Source of the DNA: Sycobia sp. Sy_11
Taxonomy: Eukaryota > Arthropoda > Insecta > Hymenoptera > Epichrysomallidae
Direction of reading: 5' to 3'
DNA length: 64,000 nt
NCBI GenBank assembly: GCA_018907035.1
Contig: JACCIC010000021.1
Coordinates: 2,895,001 to 2,959,000, forward strand
Position 1 is the first letter of the stretch. Each line of letters starts with the position of its first letter. Of the stretch, positions 1-13,803 are shown in pieces. A program made the position numbers and the translations under genes. Below the pieces are notes generated by a model that made no database searches, was not told the DNA's origin, and saw only the letters and a list, made by a program, of their open reading frames with translations.

Positions 1-34
1 ATATAGGCTTAAATAAACGAAATTTTAATAATTA

Positions 35-81
<47 letters not shown>

Positions 82-108
82 CTACATATACACATGTGTA
101 CAACTCAC

Positions 109-430
109 CCTCCTGCTCGGGCGCGCTGCTGATCGTGAACGGGTGCCACTCGTACTTGGCGATCACGGGCACGTTGACGAACACGTAGTCGCCGGGGCGA
201 AAGTCGAAGTTCGCCGGCCGCTTGATGACGAGGTGGGTGACCCGCGAGGGCAGCAGGAGGCCCGAGCTTATATAGGTGCGTCCGCGCCTCGCGTGCACCC
301 AGACGAGTCGGCGCAGTCGCTCGATTGCGTAGACCAGGCCCGGCAGCACGAACCACTTCCAGAAGTTCGGCCCGTGAAAGATGGCGAGGATCCAGAAGGG
401 GACGTAGAGCAGGTGCGACCAGTAGAAGAC
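109..430 (-). CDS. Nox5: Nox5 coding exon 11 (fifth/sixth helices, FAD site)
   Basis: Residues 541-647 plus one base. H546 and H559 are the second pair of heme ligands (SHLLY and [10 protein letters not shown]). The ferredoxin-reductase-like FAD domain begins ([11 protein letters not shown]) with the FAD signature [10 protein letters not shown] at 636-645. Acceptor CCCCAG, donor G followed by GTGAGT, then a TA repeat. The next exon is off the window. Confidence 0.97.
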
Positions 431-3400
431 CTGGGGATCGGGGAGCGAGGGGGGGGGGAGTATATCAATCGTTTGCGCGAAATCTTCTATTGTACGAGAT
501 TTGTGTGCGATTGATCCGTTATAATAATATGAGAATTTTTACCCGGATCGAGTAGGCGAGTCACATATATGCCAAGATAAATCAACGATAATAATTATTA
601 TTATTATTCCCTTACAAAGAAAAAAGCCAAACACAATGTATGATGGAAGTTAAATTCGAGTAATGTAATTGTCATAATTTATACTTTGGGCGTTGTCGAT
701 GCTCGCGGCATTAACCATGAAATTGCGATACTCCTATATCCAATAAATAACTCCAATATTTTTCGTATATTATCCTATCAGCTACTTGTTGTACATTTAA
801 CGCATCAGCTGTAACCGGGGGCGTCATTTCAACAATCTTTCAGTGTCCAGTCTTTCGGTATCCCGAGCCTCGGATTGATGCCCCTGGTTGTCACAATTAG
901 TATTTTATCTGTCTTATTGTGAAGTGTAATGCTGTTATACTTGAGCAACAAGGCATATCCGGTCCGCAGATAGGAATGTTTAACTTATCGTATTGTTCTT
1001 ATAAAATAATTATGTATTATTACATTCGATCTTATTACTGATTGTATAAACAATTAGTATACATTTTTAGAAGATTTTCATGTGTTTTTTAATGCGTGAA
1101 AGTTGCAGCAATATAAGAAGGAATGTATCTACCTGCGTGCGTGCGTGTGTATGTACGCGCTGTGTGTGTATAATCCGTATCGATTCCGAAATCTATATTC
1201 GTTTAAAGTTGTCAAAAGATCGATAATCGCGTATAGAATTTTTCAGTATACCTGAATTAGAAAAAAATCAGAATTTCGACTAATGCGTTGAAAGGAACGA
1301 ATTCCAGACAATAACAGACGTATAATGCATTGTATAATTTTCAGCGAGAAAATCGTATGCAGGCAAATATAAATGTGTAGATGGTCCGATCTTAATCGCA
1401 TTAGTATATAATACGCACATAAGTATAGCAAATTCATACTGATTTGAGGTTTTCCCCCCAATATACCGCGCACACTGTATAAGCTTTAAACAACTGTGGG
1501 ATAGCATTCGCATAGATACAACGAGGCACTCGAAAGATTAGCCGTCGATTATCTGCGCTGGCCCTTTTACTATATATACAGATATAGAAAGACGGAGTAT
1601 CATTACAGGTCGTAATTTCACACCAATTGCAATATAGCCTAACGAGGGAAATCCCATCGTCTGTCTCGAGTGCGACTGATCCAAAGGACTTATTGGGTGA
1701 AGGGGAGAGGAATAGTTTGAATTGATAAATATATATATATTTAAAATTTTTAAGCCTTTATCAAAACCATATAAACGAATAGTTATAGTACAGATATATG
1801 ATTATAGTTTATTGATTATATATAATGTAATTTTAGTTTGCTCGTGCGTATATTTTATTAATGTTTTTGTAATAATTTTTTATTTTAATGCACACAGAAT
1901 TGAATTTTATTTGATATTTTCTGCATTTTAATTGTTTACGCTGTAGAAAAACAATTCTACCGTTGGAATTGAGTGGTAGCCAGTAAAGTTTTTTTTTTTT
2001 TTATCCGTATAGCTGGAATTCATTAAATATATGGATAAAGACGCTAATCCTGATATTTATAGTTAATGCATAATCCGCAGAGATCGACGGCCAACGATCT
2101 CCCACTACGTTTTAATGTCGATTCATAGTAAAAGTATCGGATGCGCGTGTCGGCTCCGTGGCCGTCAACCGATTCGTACGGCTACGCAACGATCCTCATC
2201 CAAAATTGCGACGCAATCGTGCAATATTCAGAACCGAATGAATCCCGCGCGCGTGCGCGCACAGCAAGGAAATAAATCCCTTGCTCCCTGCCTCGTCGAG
2301 CTGTCTGTGTGTGAACGTGTGTGTGTGTGTGTGTGTGTGTAATACGCACCTCAAAGCAGCCACCGCGTCGTACGAACGGCATGGAGCAAACGGTCATAAT
2401 GGCCAGGATGACGATGAGGGCGACGCCGGTCGGATTGGCACCGCCGGCCACGAGGCCGAAGAGCCTCGGCCGGCTCGTCAGCAGCCACTCGGACATCGTG
2501 TAATTCGCGCTGTTCAGCTGCTCGTCGTTTATCACAATCATACCTGCGGGGCGGGGGGGGGGAGGAATTTTATTAATCTTTCTTTTTTTTTTTTATCATC
2601 CTTGCATGTGGGCTTTCGTGCGAGCATTTGTGGGACTGGATTTACAGCGTGGGTGAGATTTCTGTCTTTATTTGAGTCGAGAGGGATCACACGTTTAACT
2701 TATATACGAGAGAAAAATGGAATTTATGTAGATGTATGTCAAATGATACTGCTGTAAGGTAAAATGTATATAGAATAAGCGAATTAATATATAATAAATG
2801 AAAACATATATATATATCTTTTTAGACGCTATAAATATTCAGGCTTCACCGAACATTGTACACAGAGAGATACTCTTTCATATTATATATATACACGTTT
2901 TTAATCAATATGCGATATTAAGATATTTAATGCCAAACACATTTATTGGTTAATTAAAATTTTATAATTTTGTATTTTTATTTTATTCTTGTATAATGTG
3001 GATGAAGTATCATTTGATACGATGGTCAGCGATAATTTAATATTCATGAACTAGTTGTGTTAGAAAATTTGATTAAGTTTGGAAACTTTTTAATAAATAA
3101 ATAAATTCTATATATCGTTTGCCGTACCGATAATAATTATTACGAGTGAACAGCAGTATAATTTTGTTTTTTTCTTCTTCTCGAAAAATATATTTCGATC
3201 AATATATTTGCTGCACAGTTGTTTTCGGATTTTTTTAATAACAAATTTAATTCTGTCTATATGATCGACACCATCTCCCGCTTTGTTGGAATAGAAAATT
3301 CTATGCATAGATTTAATGAGCAATAGTCAAACTCAATTACAGAATTTATAATATTCGTTAGTCCGATTGTCATATATATGTAAAGATTTGAGAAAACTTT

Positions 3401-4268
3401 TCTTTTCTTCATTTACCAGCTAGCACCGTGGCATTCTATAATTAACGTCTGTCAAGAAAAGATTCCAAAAGTCTTTCTCTTATAAGTAAGCGACCGATGG
3501 ATTATTATGACTTAATCCATTGAATTATCTGCGACACAAGCTCTTGGGTGAACAAAAACAAAAAAAAAAAGAAACGGATTTCAATGAAAAGTAACTCTTA
3601 ATGAGGAGAAAAACGTCGGATTGATTTATACAAGAGACAGGGAGATGTGGACCCGCGTTGATTTCACAAGGGCAAAGCGTGGCAAACGCACCTTTACATT
3701 CGCGCATTAACGACGAACGACTCGACGAAATTCATGGCGACGCGGACGGTCGTTTCTTCAACATCGCCCCATCAGACCCAATTATACGCCCGCTTACCCG
3801 ACCATACACATACATACGCACTGACGTATGTAGGTACATACATACGTGTGTATATATATATATAGAGGTTACGAAACATTTTCGAAAGAAGAAATAGCGC
3901 GCGCGCTTGGTACCTTCGTCCCTCGTCATTGGCCGCGCAATGAGCGCTTATGAAAAAAAAAAAAATTCGGACGGACGCGCGAAAAAGACGCAAGTCGCAA
4001 GAATGTACGCGCACGCGTGTAGATCCCACACATGTAGGACGGGGGAGTCTTTTGTAGTGGAAATGTCTTCCCCCCTCCCCTGCCGACTGCTTTCTTGCCT
4101 TTTTCTTTTATTTTGCATTGCGATTTTACATTGAATAGTGACACGTACACACTGCAGTGACACGAGAATTATATACAGATTTCTAAAATCTATTGATGTC
4201 CTTACACACACACACACACACACACACGCGCGCGCGCGCACACACACACATATACATACATACATACA

Positions 4269-4304
<36 letters not shown>

Positions 4305-5569
4305 TATAAATTAAAGAGCTTTAACTACCCACATTAATGAGTTCTGCAATTAACTTTACGAGAGGATATAACTGGGTAAATTCTCTTTTTATTTGCTTTG
4401 AGCCTTCTCGACCGAAAGATATAGCTAATTAAGCGGTTGTTACAGAGTACAGACAGTCATATTACTATATATATCAGAAGTAGTCCACATTTTGAAAAAA
4501 GTATATATATATATACATTTACGTACACTTTTAATTCTGCCAATGTTAAGTGCAGATCAAATAACATAAAATTTTATTACATTGTAAGAAAGATATTGCA
4601 CAATTAAATTTATAGCATATATTATAAAAAAAGAATCTGGAGTAACTATCATAATGCTTATATATATAGTATATGAAGCTAGAATGAGTCCAGTAAATCT
4701 CTTTTTTTGATTGGACAATTTTTTCAATTTACCGCTAAATTTTTAACGTACACCATGAAAATTCGAATAGCGTGCTCTAAGAAAATGCTTGTAATTATTA
4801 ACAAGGGAATCGAACCGAATCCTGTATAGAGTTATATAAATCCATCCGCAGGTTATATTTTTGTTTTTGAAAGGTTCATTAAAATGTCATTGTAGCTAAA
4901 TAAAAAAAAAAAAAAAAAAAGATACAGGTTTCGCGTATAAATTTTTTATCCGAAACCGCCGTTTCGAATGAAATTCTCCGCGCTGTCTTTCAATATAAAG
5001 ATTTCTTTAAATTTTGCATCCCGTGATTTCTGCCTACGCGCGTGAAAAATGTCATCCTAAAATTACTGGCTCCCGAGAGTGACGCGAAAATGGTTTTAAA
5101 TGGACGTGCATCCGTGTTTCCTCTTTTGATTCATATAATTTCTTTGATTTTTCATCAATTTTTTCCCATACACATTGCAATACGATTAATAAAAAAAAAA
5201 TTTTTTCATCGAATTCATAATTTTGAAGTTATGGGCGAATACACCGTACGTACCAAAATTCAGGAGATGCATCAGCGTGTGAACGACGCTGAAGATCCCG
5301 ATCAGCGCCCCCGTCATTTTGTGCAGGTATATGTGATTGTCAAGCGGCAGTATCGAGCCGAATCCGTGGGTCCTCAGGAACGTGATGCACTGGCGCAGCA
5401 TCAGCACGAGTATGAACATGCAGTCGAAGTTGAGGCACTGCCCTGGTACGAATCAACAAAAATACAAAGAAAAAATACAAAAAATAATAATCAAATCGGG
5501 AAATCGAATTATTTATCGCCGAATAAATGTTCTCTTATGTGTTTTTTTTTGTTATATGTAATGAATTAA

Positions 5570-5622
<53 letters not shown>

Positions 5623-6063
5623 AAAGTCGAATAGTCAAATAAACATGTATTGTATAGAATAAATTGTATAGAGATATAAGTAAGAAGAAAAAAAATAAGT
5701 GACTTTTACATGGGAGCTATTTGCAAATGACGCAATGTCGATAAAAAACTTGGATTAAGAAGAAAATGAACAAGAAATAAACGATAATAGGATTTTCATA
5801 CGTATATTTTCATGTTATACCTATTATCCAGAAAATATTAAAAATTCGTATTTTTTTTACTATTAGTAACTTATTTAAATTTCGTACATTATTTATAATA
5901 ATTTGCCTTAATAAACTAGTTAATGGTTATCGATGCACAGATATTTTTTGTTACAAATATATCTAAATACCATACGTAATTTGCTCGAATATTGTATATG
6001 CAAAGTATTGATATTTGCTACTTGTCTGAATGCATAATTTATGAAGTCTGTATCAATAAATAA

Positions 6064-6096
<33 letters not shown>

Positions 6097-7054
6097 AAAA
6101 TTATATAAGAGCTTACCGCAAGCCCGGGCGACTATCACGTAGCCGTTCTCGCGCCTGTACTGATAGGCCCTCGACGCGAAGAGGGCGAGATTGACGAAGA
6201 CGAAGGCGGCTATGAAGGCTATTTTAACATAATTATTCTTCAGGTAGGGCTTGGTTAGCTGATAGGGCCGCAGACGGCCAAGGAACTTTAGGTGGGACCT
6301 CTTCGACACCTCGGGCTTGGGCGGCACCAGCCATCTGTCGATGCTGCAACAGAAAAGGGGCGGGGAGGGGGTTGAACGCGACGCGTTTTCAACGGCGGCG
6401 CCAAGGACTGCGGCGGGTAGGGCGAGGCGGGTTAAGGCGGGCCCGTCGAGTGGAAGTTTGAGACATCCCTATTGTAACGGAGGTCGATGAATAATTTAAC
6501 GTACTTTCGCTTGTCGAAGTCAATTGAACGCGTCATAATTAACTTTTTCAACAGTCGAAATTTGAAATTTGAAATTTCGACAATAAAAATACGCTAACGT
6601 TTAAACGTATTTAAAATAACCGTCGCCATGATTGTACTACTATAACTATGTTTACTAGCCCAAACGTCCGATTGTCTACAGTTCATGAAGTATATTTGCA
6701 TAGAAAAAGAAAATATTCGTTACATTCTTCTTAATTTTTATTTATTTTATCTAGAAGACTGCCGTAGTACGAATACCTAATTATTTTCCAATTTCCCATT
6801 CTCATTGTACCCCAGCCTAATGGTCATCCTGTCCCTCGGTCGAGGTAAGCGGTCATTTTTTGAGGCTTTACATTTCGTTTAATAATGTTTGTTTCTAATT
6901 ATTGTTTGTTTTTTTTTTGCTTCAAAAACGAGCAGCTCAAAATATAAGTTGTTGATTTTAATGCGCAGTTTTGGATTTTCTTTGAACTCAAAAATAGAAT
7001 GAAAGGGTTTATTTCAATTTGGGGTGCTTTCCGTGCTCTACTTCCACATGGCAA

Positions 7055-7108
<54 letters not shown>

Positions 7109-7165
7109 TATTTTCGAAAGAATATAGATTATTGTTGCTTTCATCATGTACGAAACAACTTAGAG

Positions 7166-7219
<54 letters not shown>

Positions 7220-9322
7220 ATACGCATCCAATTTATCAGAATTACACGGCTTGAGCAAAAAGTGCCGATCGGCAAAACCGAAGCGTCGAAGAAAATGCGG
7301 GAGCCCACCGAGGAGAAACGAGAAAAAACAGTCCGATCGCAAGACGGATACTTGGAATTAATTGAGCCAGCCATGTACTCTTCTACCTCTCTCGGTCGGG
7401 ATTCCGCCGGAGAGAGAGACAGAGGGAGAGAGAGTAGAGTGTGTGAGGGGGGCGGGGGCCGGGGGGTCAGGGGGGGGACAGGGAAAAAAAACGGGCGCTT
7501 GCCCGCTCTCGCGCTCGCGCGCTCAATTGGACTCGACTTGCCTGATGCTGAGATTTTCCAGGAGGCCCTCGTGCTTCTCCAGCTGCCGTTTCAGCGCCTC
7601 GAAGGTGATCGCGCCCCGGTTGTCCTGGTCCGCGTCCTCGAACAGGGCGATCGTCAGGTCCTCGATCTGCTCGTCGCTGAAGCGCATGCCGTTCTCCTCC
7701 ATGCAGGCGCGCAGCACGTGCTCGAGCTCGCGCAGCTGGATGAGGCCGTCGCCTGGGGTGCCGTTCAAACAGTCATGCTCATTTAACGCGCCCGCTACAC
7801 ACGCGCGCATATCATGCACTATTCGTTTATTCGATCATTTGCGATCCGCGAATAATCGTAAAATCGGCATTATGTTGCGCGGGCACCGCCGCGAATAATC
7901 GAGATGTGAGAATAAAGTGGATTTCGAAGTGGTCGGAGCGTTTCGAGAATTCGAGCAGCTCTATTACAGTTGGCTAATTCGAGACGTTCGAACGTTAATG
8001 CATGCTTCGAGATGTCCCGGCAGTTGTCCCGATCGATCGCCGAGACCGAGCCCTCGGGCACAGTTCGTCCGTTCGAGCGAGTCCATCGGTCTGTCGCATT
8101 CGAATTTCTTGACTATTTTAACGCACGCACTTATAGGCGTTTCGAACATCAAAGCCAATCGAGCATTCGAGCCGTTGCGGCAGCTTCGTCGTTTAAGCCG
8201 ACTTGTTCGCGCATTCGCGCCGCTCGCGAGTCGCTCGCGCACTCGAATAATTTGCATTCGAATCTCTCGCTAACGATTCGTGCCTGCGGATCGTTCGAGC
8301 CGGCCGAGTATGGAAAAGCCGGCGGAGCTTTCAAGTCTCTCCGAGCGTTCGAGCATTCGAATTCTGCGGATACGTTCGCGATCCGCGTAAAGTAGAACGC
8401 GCGCGCTTCTTTCGATACTTCGTACAGTGCCTGCGTCGTTTGCCGCGTAAAAAAAAAAAACAAATCTTTTACACGATTTTTTGCAGATCAATTGTAATAA
8501 TCGCGGGATAATTTATCGATGCATGGATATCTATTGGAAAAATTACGAACGATCCAACGACTCGAATCGTTCGCGCGATATCCGTGCTTATGCTCGAATG
8601 GCTCGATTCTCGGAGATCCGAGTCCGCCCGAGCGCCAGGCACGAGAGTCGCGGAACCCGTGTTTCCCAATTCGCGTGCCTTCTATAAGCGCGTTGTGTCG
8701 ACCTCTTGGTTGCCGCGCATTTTCAATTCAACGCACGCGAGGTCCAGAGTAAAAATCCTGGCGTTCTTGAGGAAAACTAACAAAAAAAAAAAAAAAAAAT
8801 CTCCCGAAACCGTACAAATAGAGGTTAAACTCAACGGAGATTGTCTTACGCCGGATACCTTGACTCGTGAAAAATATGGCAATTTTGCCGTTCTGTTTTG
8901 TTTGTTCGTTAATTCCGAAGCCGATTCAACGAGAATTCGTAATTATTTCATTGACAAATCATTTAATCGAAACCGATAACATCTAGATTTTCAGGTTATG
9001 AAATATCAATTTTTTCAAATTTAACTAAAAAGTCAGGCCCCTCGTTGCCACCTGGACGAGCGGACGCGTTATCATAGTCGTGTACGACGATTCAAAATTC
9101 TGAATCTCTTTTGTTATAAAGTACACTGATGTGGACGTAGCCACTCGAAGCCGACCGACGCGCGCGCGCGCATCTCGTACAAAAAAAAAGAATTTCGCGA
9201 CCATTTTATATTTATATAAATGCGTACAGTAACAGATGGAATGCGATCTTACGTAATAGCCCGCACTCGTTTAGTTATGGCATACACAACAACTTCGCCG
9301 TTTTCCCATCCAATAATTTTTA

Positions 9323-9389
<67 letters not shown>

Positions 9390-11261
9390 CATTATATCAT
9401 ATATGCTTATTAGCCGAGTGTATGCATTGCAGGGACACGCGCGTGATACCGACCGTCGATGTCGTAGACCTTGAAGAGGAACCTGATCTTGTCGTCAGGC
9501 GTCTTCCCGGCGAACTGGTGCATCGCGTCGAGGAACTCCTGGAGCGATATCGTGCCGGAGCCGTCCTTGTCGAAGATCTGAAAGACCCGTTCCGTGAAGA
9601 AGGGCTGGAATGAAGAGATAGATTTTTTTTTTTATTTATTCATTTTACAGATGACAGCTGCCCTGCGACGTGTCATGGGTGGGCGGATAATTTACGATAT
9701 GTTTATATAATATACAGTGCCGTGTTCGAGGCTAGGAGGCCCCCCGTACCTTCGTCGCTCGTTGCATAGCGCAAGAGTTTTATTTCGACAAAAGGCGATT
9801 ATTAATATTAAAAATGACAAAACTATACTATGGATATGATATATTTTCTATCGATTATATAAAGCTTCTTATTCATACAACAACGAGATATTTTCATTAT
9901 TTCAAATACTTCTAGATTTAAATACGCGTAAAAATAGTTTTTGGTACATATTTCCATTCAAATTTTCCGACGACTGGTTAGCGATTTAATTTTTCGCGGC
10001 TGTACAGAATTCATCTCTTTTTTTTTCTCCGTCCGATTAACGAAGAAGCATTTTAATTTAGGCAATAAAAGTCAGTTAGAAATTAATTCGTTCGAGTATA
10101 CGAATGTAAATACAACTATGTAAATATTATTCATTGTTTATATTAAAAAAAAAAAATGTAGATTCTTGCTTGTTGCTCCACAAGGCTAAGCTTTCTCGAC
10201 CTTTGCAGAAAGGTGGCCCTGACAACGAACATTTTTATAAGTATATGCAGGAGAGAAAGTATTTTACTGCATAACCATAATTAACTTCAGGCATTTTATT
10301 ATCTAATAATTATATACTAAATTTTTTTTTTCGTTTACCGCCTGTACCGTTTTTATCACTAGAATTTCAGTCCGCGTATAACCCTTACATTTTTAGAGGT
10401 GACTATATTTTTGAACTCCTCCCGCCTGATTTCCTTTTCGTTTCCCACGGTTTGCTTGAATATCTTTTCCAGCCATTGCAGGTTGCGCTCGTCGAATCCG
10501 ATTCGCCCTCTAAAGAAAGCAAAAACAAAGAAAGAATAATAATTTCTCTCGTTTTTATCCAAAGTTTTTCGTACAAAAAAAAAAATGTCGATATTTATAT
10601 CAGAATGAATGTAAATTTGGTACACGTACCTTGGATTACTGATTACGGTTATGAAGTCCATTATTTGCTCGGGGGTGACGCTTCCCGCGCACTCCACATC
10701 GATGAGCTTGAGTAACTTTTCAATTATCTGTAATAATTTACACAGCAATGATAGTTTGGAGTGTTTTCTACTGTTTTTTTCTTTTTATTATCTTTTAATT
10801 ATTCTTTTAATTAAATATATATGTATGTGGAGATTGGAAAATTCTCTAATTGAAATATAAAATTAATTTTTAGTTTCGTTGCGCACATGTTTACATAAAA
10901 CCAATGTTAGAATTCACGGTTAAATCGCAAAAAAAACATATTTTTTGCGTACTTCTAATTTCACGATTTCTTTTTGGAGCTTTCAAACTTTTTTTTGACA
11001 AAATTAATTTCTTTGCAGAATAATTTTAATCTTGATTTTCATAAGAAATAAATTATTTTTGAATTTCTTTTATTTATTAAATGCATATAAAATACGCAAT
11101 TTTTGTTTATTTCAATTTTGAAATTTCAAACTAGTTGTGTATGGTACAACATATGTGAAAAATTCCAAATTACTACACGCATTAAGCAAGGTTGCTTAAT
11201 GCACTCTGTCACTATATCTTAAAATTTATAACAATAATAAGCCGAATCACGTATATGCTCG

Positions 11262-11307
<46 letters not shown>

Positions 11308-11486
11308 TTGAAATTTTTGTTCCACCAGACTGATATATGAAATTCACTAATTTGTATATAATTCTGCGAGTATACTTGAAGTAGATTTATGATGGAAACA
11401 TCGTTATATATTATAATTAGTATACTTTAGCTGTCAGTTATACTTGTTATTATATATATGAAATTCCTTGAACGAGTTGATTTCGC

Positions 11487-11544
<58 letters not shown>

Positions 11545-11570
11545 TTTACATTGCAAGCTTTATATATATG

Positions 11571-11630
<60 letters not shown>

Positions 11631-13022
11631 ATATACATTAGACAAAACGAGGAGGAAAACGCTTATTATGATAAGTATGTGCGCTCACTCCTTTCGCTCG
11701 GAATATCTGCCGGAAGGTGGTGAAGTTGACCGGTTCATCTCCGCAGAGCACGTAGGCGACGCTCTCGATTTGGTCGACGAAGTCAATCTGTTTCTCGTTG
11801 CTGGAAAATCAAAAAGGAAAAAATCAACATGTGTGCGTGTGTGTGTGTGTGTGTGTGTTTGTTTCTTTGTTTGTTTATTGATATAGGAAAACATACAGAA
11901 TGTGTAGGTAAAGAGACAGGAGGGGGGAGTGCTCGGCAGAATACAAACAATAGATCCTTACGTAAGTCTGCCTTTTAGGAATTCGATCCATTCATCTTGC
12001 TCCAGCAGTCCGTTCCTGTCCTGGTCGAATAGGGCGAACAGCTTTTCCAGAAAGACCTGCAGGCGGATAGTAGTTGATGAAAGAGAATTGTAGATCCTAA
12101 CGATGTATGTATATGTGTACTGTGCAATAAGGAGATACGCTGGATAACTTTTGAGAAGGAATACGAAAGCTCTATTTAGTAAATACGTGCATTACAAATC
12201 TCGTACTCTGGAGTATCTCGTACCTATTGATACGGATAAATTGCCGTTTGGATTGATTTGTTTTTCATAATGAAAATCATGTACCACAGACATACGTGAT
12301 TGCAGTAAATAAAATCAGTGTGTATATTATACCGTGTTTTCCGTTAAATCAGGTCGATTAGTCTGGTCATGATTGAAGCGGTTTAGTACGATGTACTCGG
12401 AAGGTAATTAAATTTCGGACGATCCGATGGAAGCAGAAGATCTTTCATTGGATTAAATGTACGCGAGGACCGAATTAGCGTCAATTGAAAATAATTACTT
12501 TTTACGCATTTTGTTTTTTAGTCGCGTGAATAATTTTAACGATATTATGTTAAAAACGAGGGGAACTCGATATTTTTTTTTTTTTAAAGTCGGTTCTATT
12601 TGCATAGGAATACGAATGAAACGGAAATACATTTATCAACGTACATTTTAGTCTGAAAAAAGGCAGGAAATCCCTGTATAAATAAATCCCAATATTACTG
12701 CGAAAATCGCTTATACATATCTTGTAAAGTACTCCATTGAATTATTTATAAATAAATGTACCGTTTAAACGAAAAAAAAACCTTCTGCTTATAGATGAAA
12801 ATCAATGAATTAATCGGTATATAATTATTATTATTATTATAAATATATAATTATATCGATATACCAGCAAGTCTCATTAACCTTTGGCTATATATTACAC
12901 ATACATCTTAGCTCGGCCCTTTGAACGGAAACGCCTCGGTATTGAATCGTAAGAGCGAACGCGCGGGAGCGCGCGCCGCATCTCGCCCCGTCCGCGCCTC
13001 GAAACAGTCGCGAAAGACAAAA

Positions 13023-13056
<34 letters not shown>

Positions 13057-13389
13057 ATCGCGCGGAAAATAGGAGATACAATTACGCCGATACACGCCGG
13101 TCTGGCGATTTTGCAGGCGACACGCCTTGGGACAAGGCTCTGTCTCGATCCTCGTCTCTCGAAGGCATATATATGTATATATAAATCGCGCGCGTGCCAG
13201 AGTAGCGAATTTCCTTGGCTTGTACATATACGTACTAAATCGCGTCAAAGAGACTTATAATTTCGATGTTTACACGTGTGCGTGCGCGTGTGTTTGTGTC
13301 TATATACATGTCGTATTGGAACCGTGTCAATATTATCATTATTGGCATTACTATTGAATCGTCCCAAAGTTGTCGATCGCACAATTTCA

Positions 13390-13479
<90 letters not shown>

Positions 13480-13749
13480 AGTATTACCATTCTATTCTGA
13501 AGATATCTGAGATTTTATTTTTTTTATTGATAATTATTTAGTGATGTAAAATTCATTGAAGAATATTAAATATCTTACGGCTACAATGTTTATCAATAAC
13601 TAGTTGAGTATGTTTTTAGAAATCCACAAATATAGGTTTCTTGTATAAAAAATCTGTAGTAACCGAACCCAAAAAAAAATTTGTTTGTTTTCCTGTTTTT
13701 TTCCTTTTACTATTTCTGTTTCTGATTTTCTTCTTAGATAATCTTACAG

Positions 13750-13803
<54 letters not shown>

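Larger units (their letters stand above)
6344..7541 (-). other. Nox5 intron 7 (GC-AG)
   Basis: 1.2 kb. From left to right: a G-rich block beside the exon 8 acceptor (polypyrimidine in sense), a CT repeat at 7055-7100, a TA/TG repeat at 7167-7220 and a cluster of five G-runs at 7447-7483 close to the GC donor. No gene seen. Confidence 0.85.

Noticed and set aside
4800..4830. GGTTCGATTCC on the minus strand, like a tRNA B box
   Set aside because: No A box, acceptor stem or cloverleaf around it.
7019..7786. 255-codon plus-strand open frame
   Set aside because: Antisense shadow of Nox5 exon 7 extended through CT and TA arrays.
8000..8400. TTCGA island as a heat-shock element array
   Set aside because: TTC and GAA blocks are not in the required alternating five-base spacing; mostly TTCGA without regular phasing.
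10195..10225. GGTGGCCCTGAC word reminiscent of histone 3' stem-loop flank
   Set aside because: The complementary half of the stem is absent and no histone gene is nearby.
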